NCBI GenBank assembly: GCA_943737045.1
Contig: CALSFV010000003.1
Location: 1,937,001-2,001,000, forward strand
Origin: Parapristionchus giblindavisi
Taxonomy: Eukaryota; Nematoda; Chromadorea; Rhabditida; Diplogasteridae
Direction of reading: 5' to 3'
DNA length: 64,000 nt
The notes under the pieces are model-generated. The model saw only the letters and a list, made by a program, of their open reading frames with translations, made no database searches and was not told the DNA's origin. Positions 42,601-55,000 of this stretch are shown here, piece by piece (positions within the stretch are counted from its first letter, which is position 1; each line of letters starts with the position of its first letter). A program made the translations under genes and the position numbers.

Positions 42601-45300
42601 ACCAGGGAATCACTCAGAAGCAAGGGGCTATCCCAGATTCGACCAGGGAATCACTCAGAAGCAAGGGGCTAGCCCAGATTCGACCAGGGAATCACTCAGA
42701 AGCAAGGGGCTAGCCCAGATTCGACCAGGGAATCACTCAGAAGCAAGGGGCTAGCCCATATTCGACCAGGGTATCACTCAGAAGCAAGGGGCTAGCCCAT
42801 ATTCGACCAGGGTATCACTCAGAAGCAAGGGGCTAGCCCATATTCGACCAGGGTATCACTCAGAAGCAAGGGGCTAGCCCAGATTCGACCAGGGAATCAC
42901 TCAGAAGCAAGGGGCTAGCCCAGATTCGACCAGGGAATCACTCAGAAGCAAGGGGCTATCCCAGATTCGACCAGGGAATCACTCAGAAGCAAGGGGCTAG
43001 CCCAGATTCGACCAGGGAATCACTCAGAAGTAAGGGGCTAGCCCAGATTCGACCAGGGAATCACTCAGAAGCAAGGGGCTATCCCAGATTCGACCAGGGA
43101 ATCACTCAGAAGCAAGGGGCTAGCCCAGATTCGACCAGGGAATCACTCAGAAGCAAGGGGCTAGCCCAGATTCGACCAGGGAATCACTCAGAAGCAAGGG
43201 GCTAGCCCAGATTCGACCAGGGAATCACTCAGAAGCAAGGGGCTAGCCCAGATTCGACCAGGGAATCACTCAGAAGCAAGGGGCTATCCCAGATTCGTCC
43301 AGGGAATCACTCAGAAGCGAGGGGCTAGCCCAGATTCGACCAGGGAATCACTCAGAAGCAAGGGGCTAGCCCAGATTCGACCAGGGAATCACTCAGAAGC
43401 AAGGGGCTAGCCCATATTCGACCAGGGTATCACTCAGAAGCAAGGGGCTAGCCCATATTCGACCAGGGTATCACTCAGAAGCAAGGGGCTAGCCCATATT
43501 CGACCAGGGTATCACTCAGAAGCAAGGGGCTAGCCCAGATTCGACCAGGGAATCACTCAGAAGCAAGGGGCTAGCCCAGATTCGACCAGGGAATCACTCA
43601 GAAGCAAGGGGCTATCCCAGATTCGACCAGGGAATCACTCAGAAGCAAGGGGCTAGCCCAGATTCGACCAGGGAATCACTCAGAAGTAAGGGGCTAGCCC
43701 AGATTCGACCAGGGAATCACTCAGAAGCAAGGGGCTATCCCAGATTCGACCAGGGAATCACTCAGAAGCAAGGGGCTAGCCCAGATTCCACCACTCAGAA
43801 GCGAGGGGCTAGCCCTGATTCGACCAGGGAATCACTCAGAAGCAAGGGGCTAGCCCAGATTCGACCAGGGAATCACTCAGAAGCAAGGGGCTATCCCAGA
43901 TTCGACCAGGGAATCACTCAGAAGCAAGGGGCTAGCCCAGATTCGACCAGGGAATCACTCAGAAGCAAGGGGTTAGCCCAGATTCGACCAGGGTATCACT
44001 CAGAAGCAAGGGGCTAGCCCAGATTCCACCACTCAGAAGCGAGGGGCTAGCCCTGATTCGACCAGGGAATCACTCAGAAGCAAGGGGCTAGCCCAGATTC
44101 GACCAGGGAATCACTCAGAAGCAAGGGGCTATCCCAGATTCGACCAGGGAATCACTCAGAAGCAAGGGGCTAGCCCAGATTCGACCAGGGAATCACTCAG
44201 AAGCAAGGGGCTAGCCCAGATTCGACCAGGGAATCACTCAGAAGCAAGGGGCTAGCCCATATTCGACCAGGGTATCACTCAGAAGCAAGGGGCTAGCCCA
44301 TATTCGACCAGGGTATCACTCAGAAGCAAGGGGCTAGCCCATATTCGACCAGGGTATCACTCAGAAGCAAGGGGCTAGCCCAGATTCGACCACTCAGAAG
44401 CGAGGGGCTAGCCCTGATTCGACCAGGGAATCACTCAGAAGCAAGGGGCTAGCCCAGATTCGACCAGGGAATCACTCAGAAGCAAGGGGCTATCCCAGAT
44501 TCGACCAGGGAATCACTCAGAAGCAAGGGGCTAGCCCAGATTCGACCAGGGAATCACTCAGAAGCAAGGGGCTAGCCCAGATTCGACCAGGGAATCACTC
44601 AGAAGCAAGGGGCTAGCCCATATTCGACCAGGGTATCACTCAGAAGCAAGGGGCTAGCCCATATTCGACCAGGGTATCACTCAGAAGCAAGGGGCTAGCC
44701 CATATTCGACCAGGGTATCACTCAGAAGCAAGGGGCTAGCCCAGATTCGACCAGGGAATCACTCAGAAGCAAGGGGCTAGCCCAGATTCGACCAGGGAAT
44801 CACTCAGAAGCAAGGGGCTATCCCAGATTCGACCAGGGAATCACTCAGAAGCAAGGGGCTAGCCCAGATTCGACCAGGGAATCACTCAGAAGTAAGGGGC
44901 TAGCCCAGATTCGACCAGGGAATCACTCAGAAGCAAGGGGCTATCCCAGATTCGACCAGGGAATCACTCAGAAGCAAGGGGCTAGCCCAGATTCGACCAG
45001 GGAATCACTCAGAAGCAAGGGGCTAGCCCAGATTCGACCAGGGAATCACTCAGAAGCAAGGGGCTAGCCCAGATTCGACCAGGGAATCACTCAGAAGCAA
45101 GGGGCTAGCCCAGATTCGACCAGGGAATCACTCAGAAGCAAGGGGCTATCCCAGATTCGTCCAGGGAATCACTCAGAAGCGAGGGGCTAGCCCAGATTCG
45201 ACCAGGGAATCACTCAGAAGCAAGGGGCTAGCCCAGATTCGACCAGGGAATCACTCAGAAGCAAGGGGCTAGCCCAGATTCGACCAGGGAATCACTCAGA
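21700..45300 (+). repeat. Higher-order repeat zone, 1903-bp unit of 47 monomers
   Basis: A set of three short monomers (two with ATTCCACCACTCA, one with ATTCGACCACTCA) recurs. The first member starts ATTCC at 23886, 25789, 27692, 28405, 30308, 32210, 34113, 37034, 38937, 40840, 42005 and 43785. Six intervals are exactly 1903 bp and one is 1902 bp; the latter contains a single lost C near 31962. 1903 equals 44 x 41 plus 3 x 33. The odd intervals are also whole-monomer sums: 713 (15 full and 3 short, less one base) and 2921 (68 full and 4 short, plus one base). Short monomers here have AAGGGGCT rather than AAGGCGCT, and a run of three CATATT...GGGTAT monomers marks each unit. Confidence 0.92.
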
Positions 45301-46099
45301 AGCAAGGGGCTAGCCCATATTCGACCAGGGTATCACTCAGAAGCAAGGGGCTAGCCCATATTCGACCAGGGTATCACTCAGAAGCAAGGGGCTAGCCCAG
45401 ATTCGACCAGGGAATCACTCAGAAGCAAGGGGCTAGCCCAGATTCGACCAGGGAATCACTCAGAAGCAAGGGGCTATCCCAGATTCGACCAGGGAATCAC
45501 TCAGAAGCAAGGGGCTAGCCCAGATTCGACCAGGGAATCACTCAGAAGTAAGGGGCTAGCCCAGATTCGACCAGGGAATCACTCAGAAGCAAGGGGCTAT
45601 CCCAGATTCGACCAGGGAATCACTCAGAAGCAAGGGGCTAGCCCGGATTCGACCAGGGAATCACTCAGAAGCAAGGGGCTAGCCCAGATTCGACCAGGGA
45701 ATCACTCAGAAGCAAGGGGCTAGCCCAGATTCGACCAGGGAATCACTCAGAAGCAAGGGGCTAGCCCAGATTCGACCAGGGAATCACTCAGAAGCAAGGG
45801 GCTAGCCCAGATTCGACCAGGGAATCACTCAGAAGCAAGGGGCTATCCCAGATTCGTCCAGGGAATCACTCAGAAGCAAGGGGCTAGCCCAGATTCGACC
45901 AGGGAATCACTCAGAAGCAAGGGGCTAGCCCAGATTCGACCAGGGAATCACTCAGAAGCAAGGGGCTTGCCCAGATTCGACCAGGGAATCACTCAGAAGC
46001 AAGGGGCTAGCCCAGATTCGACCAGGGTATCACTCAGAAGCAAGGGGCTAGCCCAGATTCGACCAGGGAATCACTCAGAAGCAAGGGGCTAGCCCAGAT

Positions 46100-49000
46100 T
46101 CGACCAGGGAATCACTCAGAAGCAAGGCGCTAGCCCAGATTCCACCACTCAGAAGCGAGGGGCTAGCCCTGATTCGACCAGGGAATCACTCAGAAGCAAG
46201 GGGCTAGCCCAGATTCGACCAGGGAATCACTCAGAAGCAAGGGGCTATCCCAGATTCGACCAGGGAATCACTCAGAAGCAAGGGGCTAGCCCAGATTCGA
46301 CCAGGGAATCACTCAGAAGCAAGGGGCTAGCCCATATTCGACCAGGGTATCACTCAGAAGCAAGGGGCTAGCCCATATTCGACCAGGGTATCACTCAGAA
46401 GCAAGGGGCTAGCCCATATTCGACCAGGGTATCACTCAGAAGCAAGGGGCTAGCCCAGATTCGACCAGGGAATCACTCAGAAGCAAGGGGCTAGCCCAGA
46501 TTCGACCAGGGTATCACTCAGAAGCAAGGGGCTAGCCCAGATTCGACCAGGGAATCACTCAGAAGCAAGGGGCTAGCCCAGATTCGACCAGGGAATCACT
46601 CAGAAGCAAGGCGCTAGCCCAGATTCCACCACTCAGAAGCGAGGGGCTAGCCCTGATTCGACCAGGGAATCACTCAGAAGCAAGGGGCTAGCCCAGATTC
46701 GACCAGGGAATCACTCAGAAGCAAGGGGCTATCCCAGATTCGACCAGGGAATCACTCAGAAGCAAGGGGCTAGCCCAGATTCGACCAGGGAATCACTCAG
46801 AAGCAAGGGGCTAGCCCAGATTCGACCAGGGAATCACTCAGAAGCAAGGGGCTAGCCCATATTCGACCAGGGTATCACTCAGAAGCAAGGGGCTAGCCCA
46901 TATTCGACCAGGGTATCACTCAGAAGCAAGGGGCTAGCCCATATTCGACCAGGGTATCACTCAGAAGCAAGGGGCTAGCCCAGATTCGACCAGGGAATCA
47001 CTCAGAAGCAAGGGGCTAGCCCAGATTCGACCAGGGAATCACTCAGAAGCAAGGGGCTATCCCAGATTCGACCAGGGAATCACTCAGAAGCAAGGGGCTA
47101 GCCCAGATTCGACCAGGGAATCACTCAGAAGCAAGGGGCTAGCCCAGATTCGACCAGGGAATCACTCAGAAGCAAGGGGCTATCCCAGATTCGACCAGGG
47201 AATCACTCAGAAGCAAGGGGCTAGCCCAGATTCGACCAGGGAATCACTCAGAAGCAAGGGGCTAGCCCAGATTCGACCAGGGAATCACTCAGAAGCAAGG
47301 GGCTAGCCCAGATTCGACCAGGGAATCACTCAGAAGCAAGGGGCTAGCCCAGATTCGACCAGGGAATCACTCAGAAGCAAGGGGCTATCCCAGATTCGTC
47401 CAGGGAATCACTCAGAAGCAAGGGGCTAGCCCAGATTCGACCAGGGAATCACTCAGAAGCAAGGGGCTAGCCCAGATTCGACCAGGGAATCACTCAGAAG
47501 CAAGGGGCTAGCCCAGATTCGACCAGGGAATCACTCAGAAGCAAGGGGCTAGCCCAGATTCGACCAGGGTATAACTCAGAAGGAAGGGGCTAGCCCAGAT
47601 TCGACCAGGGAATCACTCAGAAGCAAGGGGCTAGCCCAGATTCGACCAGGGAATCACTCAGAAGCAAGGGGCTAGCCCAGATTCGACCAGGGTATAACTC
47701 AGAAGGAAGGGGCTAGCCCAGATTCGACCAGGGAATCACTCAGAAGCAAGGGGCTAGCCCAGATTCGACCAGGGAATCACTTAGAAGCAAGGGGCTAGCC
47801 CAGATTCGACCAGGGAATCACTCAGAAGCAAGGGGCTAGCCCAGATTCGACCAAGGAATCACTCAGAAGCAAGGGGCTAGCCCAGATTCGACCAGGGAAT
47901 CACTCAGAAGCAAGGGGCTAGCCCAGATTCGACCAGGGAATCACTCAGAAGCAAGGGGCTAGCCCATATTCGACCAGGGTATCACTCAGAAGCAAGGGGC
48001 TAGCCCATATTCGACCAGGGTATCACTCAGAAGCAAGGGGCTAGCCCAGATTCGACCAGGGAATCACTCAGAAGCAAGGGGCTAGCCCAGATTCGACCAG
48101 GGAATCACTCAGAAGCAAGGGGCTATCCCAGATTCGACCAGGGAATCACTCAGAAGCAAGGGGCTAGCCCAGATTCGACCAGGGAATCACTCAGAAGCAA
48201 GGGGCTAGCCCAGATTCGACCAGGGAATCACTCAGAAGCAAGGGGCTAGCCCAGATTCGACCAGGGAATCACTCAGAAGCAAGGGGCTAGCCCATATTCG
48301 ACCAGGGTATCACTCAGAAGCAAGGGGCTAGCCCATATTCGACCAGGGTATCACTCAGAAGCAAGGGGCTAGCCCATATTCGACCAGGGTATCACTCAGA
48401 AGCAAGGGGCTAGCCCAGATTCGTCCAGGGAATCACTCAGAAGCAAGGGGCTAGCCCATATTCGACCAGGGTATCACTCAGAAGCAAGGGGCTAGCCCAT
48501 ATTCGACCAGGGTATCACTCAGAAGCAAGGGGCTAGCCCATATTCGACCAGGGTATCACTCAGAAGCAAGGGGCTAGCCCAGATTCGACCAGGGAATCAC
48601 TCAGAAGCAAGGGGCTAGCCCAGATTCGACCAGGGAATCACTCAGAAGCAAGGGGCTATCCCAGATTCGACCAGGGAATCACTCAGAAGCAAGGGGCTAT
48701 CCCAGATTCGACCAGGGAATCACTCAGAAGCAAGGGGCTAGCCCAGATTCGACCAGGGAATCACTCAGAAGCAAGGGGCTAGCCCAGATTCGACCAGGGA
48801 ATCACTCAGAAGCAAGGGGCTATCCCAGATTCGACCAGGGAATCACTCAGAAGCAAGGGGCTAGCCCAGATTCGACCAGGGAATCACTCAGAAGCAAGGG
48901 GCTAGCCCAGATTCGACCAGGGAATCACTCAGAAGCAAGGGGCTAGCCCAGATTCGACCAGGGAATCACTCAGAAGCAAGGGGCTAGCCCAGATTCGACC

Positions 49001-52000
49001 AAGGAATCACTCAGAAGCAAGGGGCTAGCCCAGATTCGACCAGGGAATCACTCAGAAGCAAGGGGCTAGCCCAGATTCGACCAGGGAATCACTCAGAAGC
49101 AAGGGGCTAGCCCATATTCGACCAGGGTATCACTCAGAAGCAAGGGGCTAGCCCATATTCGACCAGGGTATCACTCAGAAGCAAGGGGCTAGCCCAGATT
49201 CGACCAGGGAATCACTCAGAAGCAAGGGGCTAGCCCAGATTCGACCAGGGAATCACTCAGAAGCAAGGGGCTATCCCAGATTCGACCAGGGAATCACTCA
49301 GAAGCAAGGGGCTAGCCCAGATTCGACCAGGGAATCACTCAGAAGCAAGGGGCTAGCCCAGATTCGACCAGGGAATCACTCAGAAGCAAGGGGCTAGCCC
49401 AGATTCGACCAGGGAATCACTCAGAAGCAAGGGGCTAGCCCAGATTCGACCAGGAAATCACTCAGAAGCAAGGGGCTAGCCCAGATTCGACCAGGGTATC
49501 ACTCAGAAGCAAGGGGCTAGCCCAGATTCGACCAGGGAATCACTCAGAAGCAAGGGGTTAGCCCAGATTCGACCAGGGTATCACTCAGAAGCAAGGCGCT
49601 AGCCCAGATTCCACCACTCAGAAGCGAGGGGCTAGCCCAGATTCGACCAGGGAATCACTCAGAAGCAAGGGGCTAGCCCAGATTCGACCAGGGAATCACT
49701 CAGAAGCAAGGGGCTAGCCCAGATTCGACCAGGGAATCACTCAGAAGCAAGGGGCTAGCCCAGATTCGACCAGGGAATCACTCAGAAGCAAGGGGCTATC
49801 CCAGATTCGTCCAGGGAATCACTCAGAAGCGAGGGGCTAGCCCAGATTCGACCAGGGAATCACTCAGAAGCAAGGGGCTAGCCCAGATTCGACCAGGGAA
49901 TCACTCAGAAGCAAGGGGCTAGCCCAGATTCGACCAGGGAATCACTCAGAAGCAAGGGGCTAGCCCAGATTCGACCAGGGTATCACTCAGAAGCAAGGGG
50001 CTAGCCCATATTCGACCAGGGTATCACTCAGAAGCAAGGGGCTAGCCCATATTCGACCAGGGTATCACTCAGAAGCAAGGGGCTAGCCCATATTCGACCA
50101 GGGTATCACTCAGAAGCAAGGGGCTAGCCCAGATTCGACCAGGGAATCACTCAGAAGCAAGGGGCTAGCCCAGATTCGACCAGGGAATCACTCAGAAGCA
50201 AGGGGCTATCCCAGATTCGACCAGGGAATCACTCAGAAGCAAGGGGCTAGCCCAGATTCGACCAGGGAATCACTCAGAAGTAAGGGGCTAGCCCAGATTC
50301 GACCAGGGAATCACTCAGAAGCAAGGGGCTATCCCAGATTCGACCAGGGAATCACTCAGAAGCAAGGGGCTAGCCCAGATTCGACCAGGGAATCACTCAG
50401 AAGCAAGGGGCTAGCCCAGATTCGACCAGGGAATCACTCAGAAGCAAGGGGCTAGCCCAGATTCGACCAGGGAATCACTCAGAAGCAAGGGGCTAGCCCA
50501 GATTCGACCAGGGAATCACTCAGAAGCAAGGGGCTATCCCAGATTCGTCCAGGGAATCACTCAGAAGCAAGGGGCTAGCCCAGATTCGACCAGGGAATCA
50601 CTCAGAAGCAAGGGGCTAGCCCAGATTCGACCAGGGAATCACTCAGAAGCAAGGGGCTAGCCCAGATTCGACCAGGGAATCACTCAGAAGCAAGGGGCTA
50701 GCCCAGATTCGACCAGGGTATCACTCAGAAGCAAGGGGCTAGCCCAGATTCGACCAGGGAATCACTCAGAAGCAAGGGGCTAGCCCAGATTCGACCAGGG
50801 AATCACTCAGAAGCAAGGCGCTAGCCCAGATTCCACCACTCAGAAGCGAGGGGCTAGCCCTGATTCGACCAGGGAATCACTCAGAAGCAAGGGGCTAGCC
50901 CAGATTCGACCAGGGAATCACTCAGAAGCAAGGGGCTATCCCAGATTCGACCAGGGAATCACTCAGAAGCAAGGGGCTAGCCCAGATTCGACCAGGGAAT
51001 CACTCAGAAGCAAGGGGCTAGCCCAGATTCGACCAGGGAATCACTCAGAAGCAAGGGGCTAGCCCATATTCGACCAGGGTATCACTCAGAAGCAAGGGGC
51101 TAGCCCATATTCGACCAGGGTATCACTCAGAAGCAAGGGGCTAGCCCATATTCGACCAGGGTATCACTCAGAAGCAAGGGGCTAGCCCAGATTCGACCAG
51201 GGAATCACTCAGAAGCAAGGGGCTAGCCCAGATTCGACCAGGGAATCACTCAGAAGCAAGGGGCTATCCCAGATTCGACCAGGGAATCACTCAGAAGCAA
51301 GGGGCTAGCCCAGATTCGACCAGGGAATCACTCAGAAGCAAGGGGCTAGCCCAGATTCGACCAGGGAATCACTCAGAAGCAAGGGGCTATCCCAGATTCG
51401 ACCAGGGAATCACTCAGAAGCAAGGGGCTAGCCCAGATTCGACCAGGGAATCACTCAGAAGCAAGGGGCTAGCCCAGATTCGACCAGGGAATCACTCAGA
51501 AGCAAGGGGCTAGCCCAGATTCGACCAGGGAATCACTCAGAAGCAAGGGGCTAGCCCAGATTCGACCAGGGAATCACTCAGAAGCAAGGGGCTATCCCAG
51601 ATTCGTCCAGGGAATCACTCAGAAGCAAGGGGCTAGCCCAGATTCGACCAGGGAATCACTCAGAAGCAAGGGGCTAGCCCAGATTCGACCAGGGAATCAC
51701 TCAGAAGCAAGGGGCTAGCCCAGATTCGACCAGGGAATCACTCAGAAGCAAGGGGCTAGCCCAGATTCGACCAGGGTATAACTCAGAAGGAAGGGGCTAG
51801 CCCAGATTCGACCAGGGAATCACTCAGAAGCAAGGGGCTAGCCCAGATTCGACCAGGGAATCACTCAGAAGCAAGGGGCTAGCCCAGATTCGACCAGGGT
51901 ATAACTCAGAAGGAAGGGGCTAGCCCAGATTCGACCAGGGAATCACTCAGAAGCAAGGGGCTAGCCCAGATTCGACCAGGGAATCACTCAGAAGCAAGGG

Positions 52001-55000
52001 GCTAGCCCAGATTCGACCAGGGAATCACTCAGAAGCAAGGGGCTAGCCCAGATTCGACCAAGGAATCACTCAGAAGCAAGGGGCTAGCCCAGATTCGACC
52101 AGGGAATCACTCAGAAGCAAGGGGCTAGCCCAGATTCGACCAGGGAATCACTCAGAAGCAAGGGGCTAGCCCATATTCGACCAGGGTATCACTCAGAAGC
52201 AAGGGGCTAGCCCATATTCGACCAGGGTATCACTCAGAAGCAAGGGGCTAGCCCAGATTCGACCAGGGAATCACTCAGAAGCAAGGGGCTAGCCCAGATT
52301 CGACCAGGGAATCACTCAGAAGCAAGGGGCTATCCCAGATTCGACCAGGGAATCACTCAGAAGCAAGGGGCTAGCCCAGATTCGACCAGGGAATCACTCA
52401 GAAGCAAGGGGCTAGCCCAGATTCGACCAGGGAATCACTCAGAAGCAAGGGGCTAGCCCAGATTCGACCAGGGAATCACTCAGAAGCAAGGGGCTAGCCC
52501 AGATTCGACCAGGAAATCACTCAGAAGCAAGGGGCTAGCCCAGATTCGACCAGGGTATCACTCAGAAGCAAGGAGCTAGCCCAGATTCGACCAGGGAATC
52601 ACTCAGAAGCAAGGGGTTAGCCCAGATTCGACCAGGGTATCACTCAGAAGCAAGGCGCTAGCCCAGATTCCACCACTCAGAAGCGAGGGGCTAGCCCTGA
52701 TTCGACCAGGGAATCACTCAGAAGCAAGGGGCTAGCCCAGATTCGACCAGGGAATCACTCAGAAGCAAGGGGCTATCCCAGATTCGACCAGGGAATCACT
52801 CAGAAGCAAGGGGCTAGCCCAGATTCGACCAGGGAATCACTCAGAAGCAAGGGGCTAGCCCATATTCGACCAGGGTATCACTCAGAAGCAAGGGGCTAGC
52901 CCATATTCGACCAGGGTATCACTCAGAAGCAAGGGGCTAGCCCATATTCGACCAGGGTATCACTCAGAAGCAAGGGGCTAGCCCAGATTCGACCAGGGAA
53001 TCACTCAGAAGCAAGGGGCTAGCCCAGATTCGACCAGGGAATCACTCAGAAGCAAGGGGCTATCCCAGATTCGACCAGGGAATCACTCAGAAGCAAGGGG
53101 CTATCCCAGATTCGACCAGGGAATCACTCAGAAGCAAGGGGCTAGCCCAGATTCGACCAGGGAATCACTCAGAAGCAAGGGGCTAGCCCAGATTCGACCA
53201 GGGAATCACTCAGAAGCAAGGGGCTATCCCAGATTCGACCAGGGAATCACTCAGAAGCAAGGGGCTAGCCCAGATTCGACCAGGGAATCACTCAGAAGCA
53301 AGGGGCTAGCCCAGATTCGACCAGGGAATCACTCAGAAGCAAGGGGCTAGCCCAGATTCGACCAGGGAATCACTCAGAAGCAAGGGGCTAGCCCAGATTC
53401 GACCAAGGAATCACTCAGAAGCAAGGGGCTAGCCCAGATTCGACCAGGGAATCACTCAGAAGCAAGGGGCTAGCCCAGATTCGACCAGGGAATCACTCAG
53501 AAGCAAGGGGCTAGCCCATATTCGACCAGGGTATCACTCAGAAGCAAGGGGCTAGCCCATATTCGACCAGGGTATCACTCAGAAGCAAGGGGCTAGCCCA
53601 GATTCGACCAGGGAATCACTCAGAAGCAAGGGGCTAGCCCAGATTCGACCAGGGAATCACTCAGAAGCAAGGGGCTATCCCAGATTCGACCAGGGAATCA
53701 CTCAGAAGCAAGGGGCTAGCCCAGATTCGACCAGGGAATCACTCAGAAGCAAGGGGCTAGCCCAGATTCGACCAGGGAATCACTCAGAAGCAAGGGGCTA
53801 GCCCAGATTCGACCAGGGAATCACTCAGAAGCAAGGGGCTAGCCCAGATTCGACCAGGAAATCACTCAGAAGCAAGGGGCTAGCCCAGATTCGACCAGGG
53901 TATCACTCAGAAGCAAGGGGCTAGCCCAGATTCGACCAGGGAATCACTCAGAAGCAAGGGGTTAGCCCAGATTCGACCAGGGTATCACTCAGAAGCAAGG
54001 CGCTAGCCCAGATTCCACCACTCAGAAGCGAGGGGCTAGCCCTGATTCGACCAGGGAATCACTCAGAAGCAAGGGGCTAGCCCAGATTCGACCAGGGAAT
54101 CACTCAGAAGCAAGGGGCTATCCCAGATTCGACCAGGGAATCACTCAGAAGCAAGGGGCTAGCCCAGATTCGACCAGGGAATCACTCAGAAGCAAGGGGC
54201 TAGCCCAGATTCGACCAGGGAATCACTCAGAAGCAAGGGGCTAGCCCATATTCGACCAGGGTATCACTCAGAAGCAAGGGGCTAGCCCATATTCGACCAG
54301 GGTATCACTCAGAAGCAAGGGGCTAGCCCATATTCGACCAGGGTATCACTCAGAAGCAAGGGGCTAGCCCAGATTCGACCAGGGAATCACTCAGAAGCAA
54401 GGGGCTAGCCCAGATTCGACCAGGGAATCACTCAGAAGCAAGGGGCTATCCCAGATTCGACCAGGGAATCACTCAGAAGCAAGGGGCTAGCCCAGATTCG
54501 ACCAGGGAATCACTCAGAAGTAAGGGGCTAGCCCAGATTCGACCAGGGAATCACTCAGAAGCAAGGGGCTATCCCAGATTCGACCAGGGAATCACTCAGA
54601 AGCAAGGGGCTAGCCCAGATTCGACCAGGGAATCACTCAGAAGCAAGGGGCTAGCCCAGATTCGACCAGGGAATCACTCAGAAGCAAGGGGCTAGCCCAG
54701 ATTCGACCAGGGAATCACTCAGAAGCAAGGGGCTAGCCCAGATTCGACCAGGGAATCACTCAGAAGCAAGGGGCTATCCCAGATTCGTCCAGGGAATCAC
54801 TCAGAAGCGAGGGGCTAGCCCAGATTCGACCAGGGAATCACTCAGAAGCAAGGGGCTAGCCCAGATTCGACCAGGGAATCACTCAGAAGCAAGGGGCTAG
54901 CCCAGATTCGACCAGGGAATCACTCAGAAGCAAGGGGCTAGCCCAGATTCGACCAGGGTATCACTCAGAAGCAAGGGGCTAGCCCATATTCGACCAGGGT

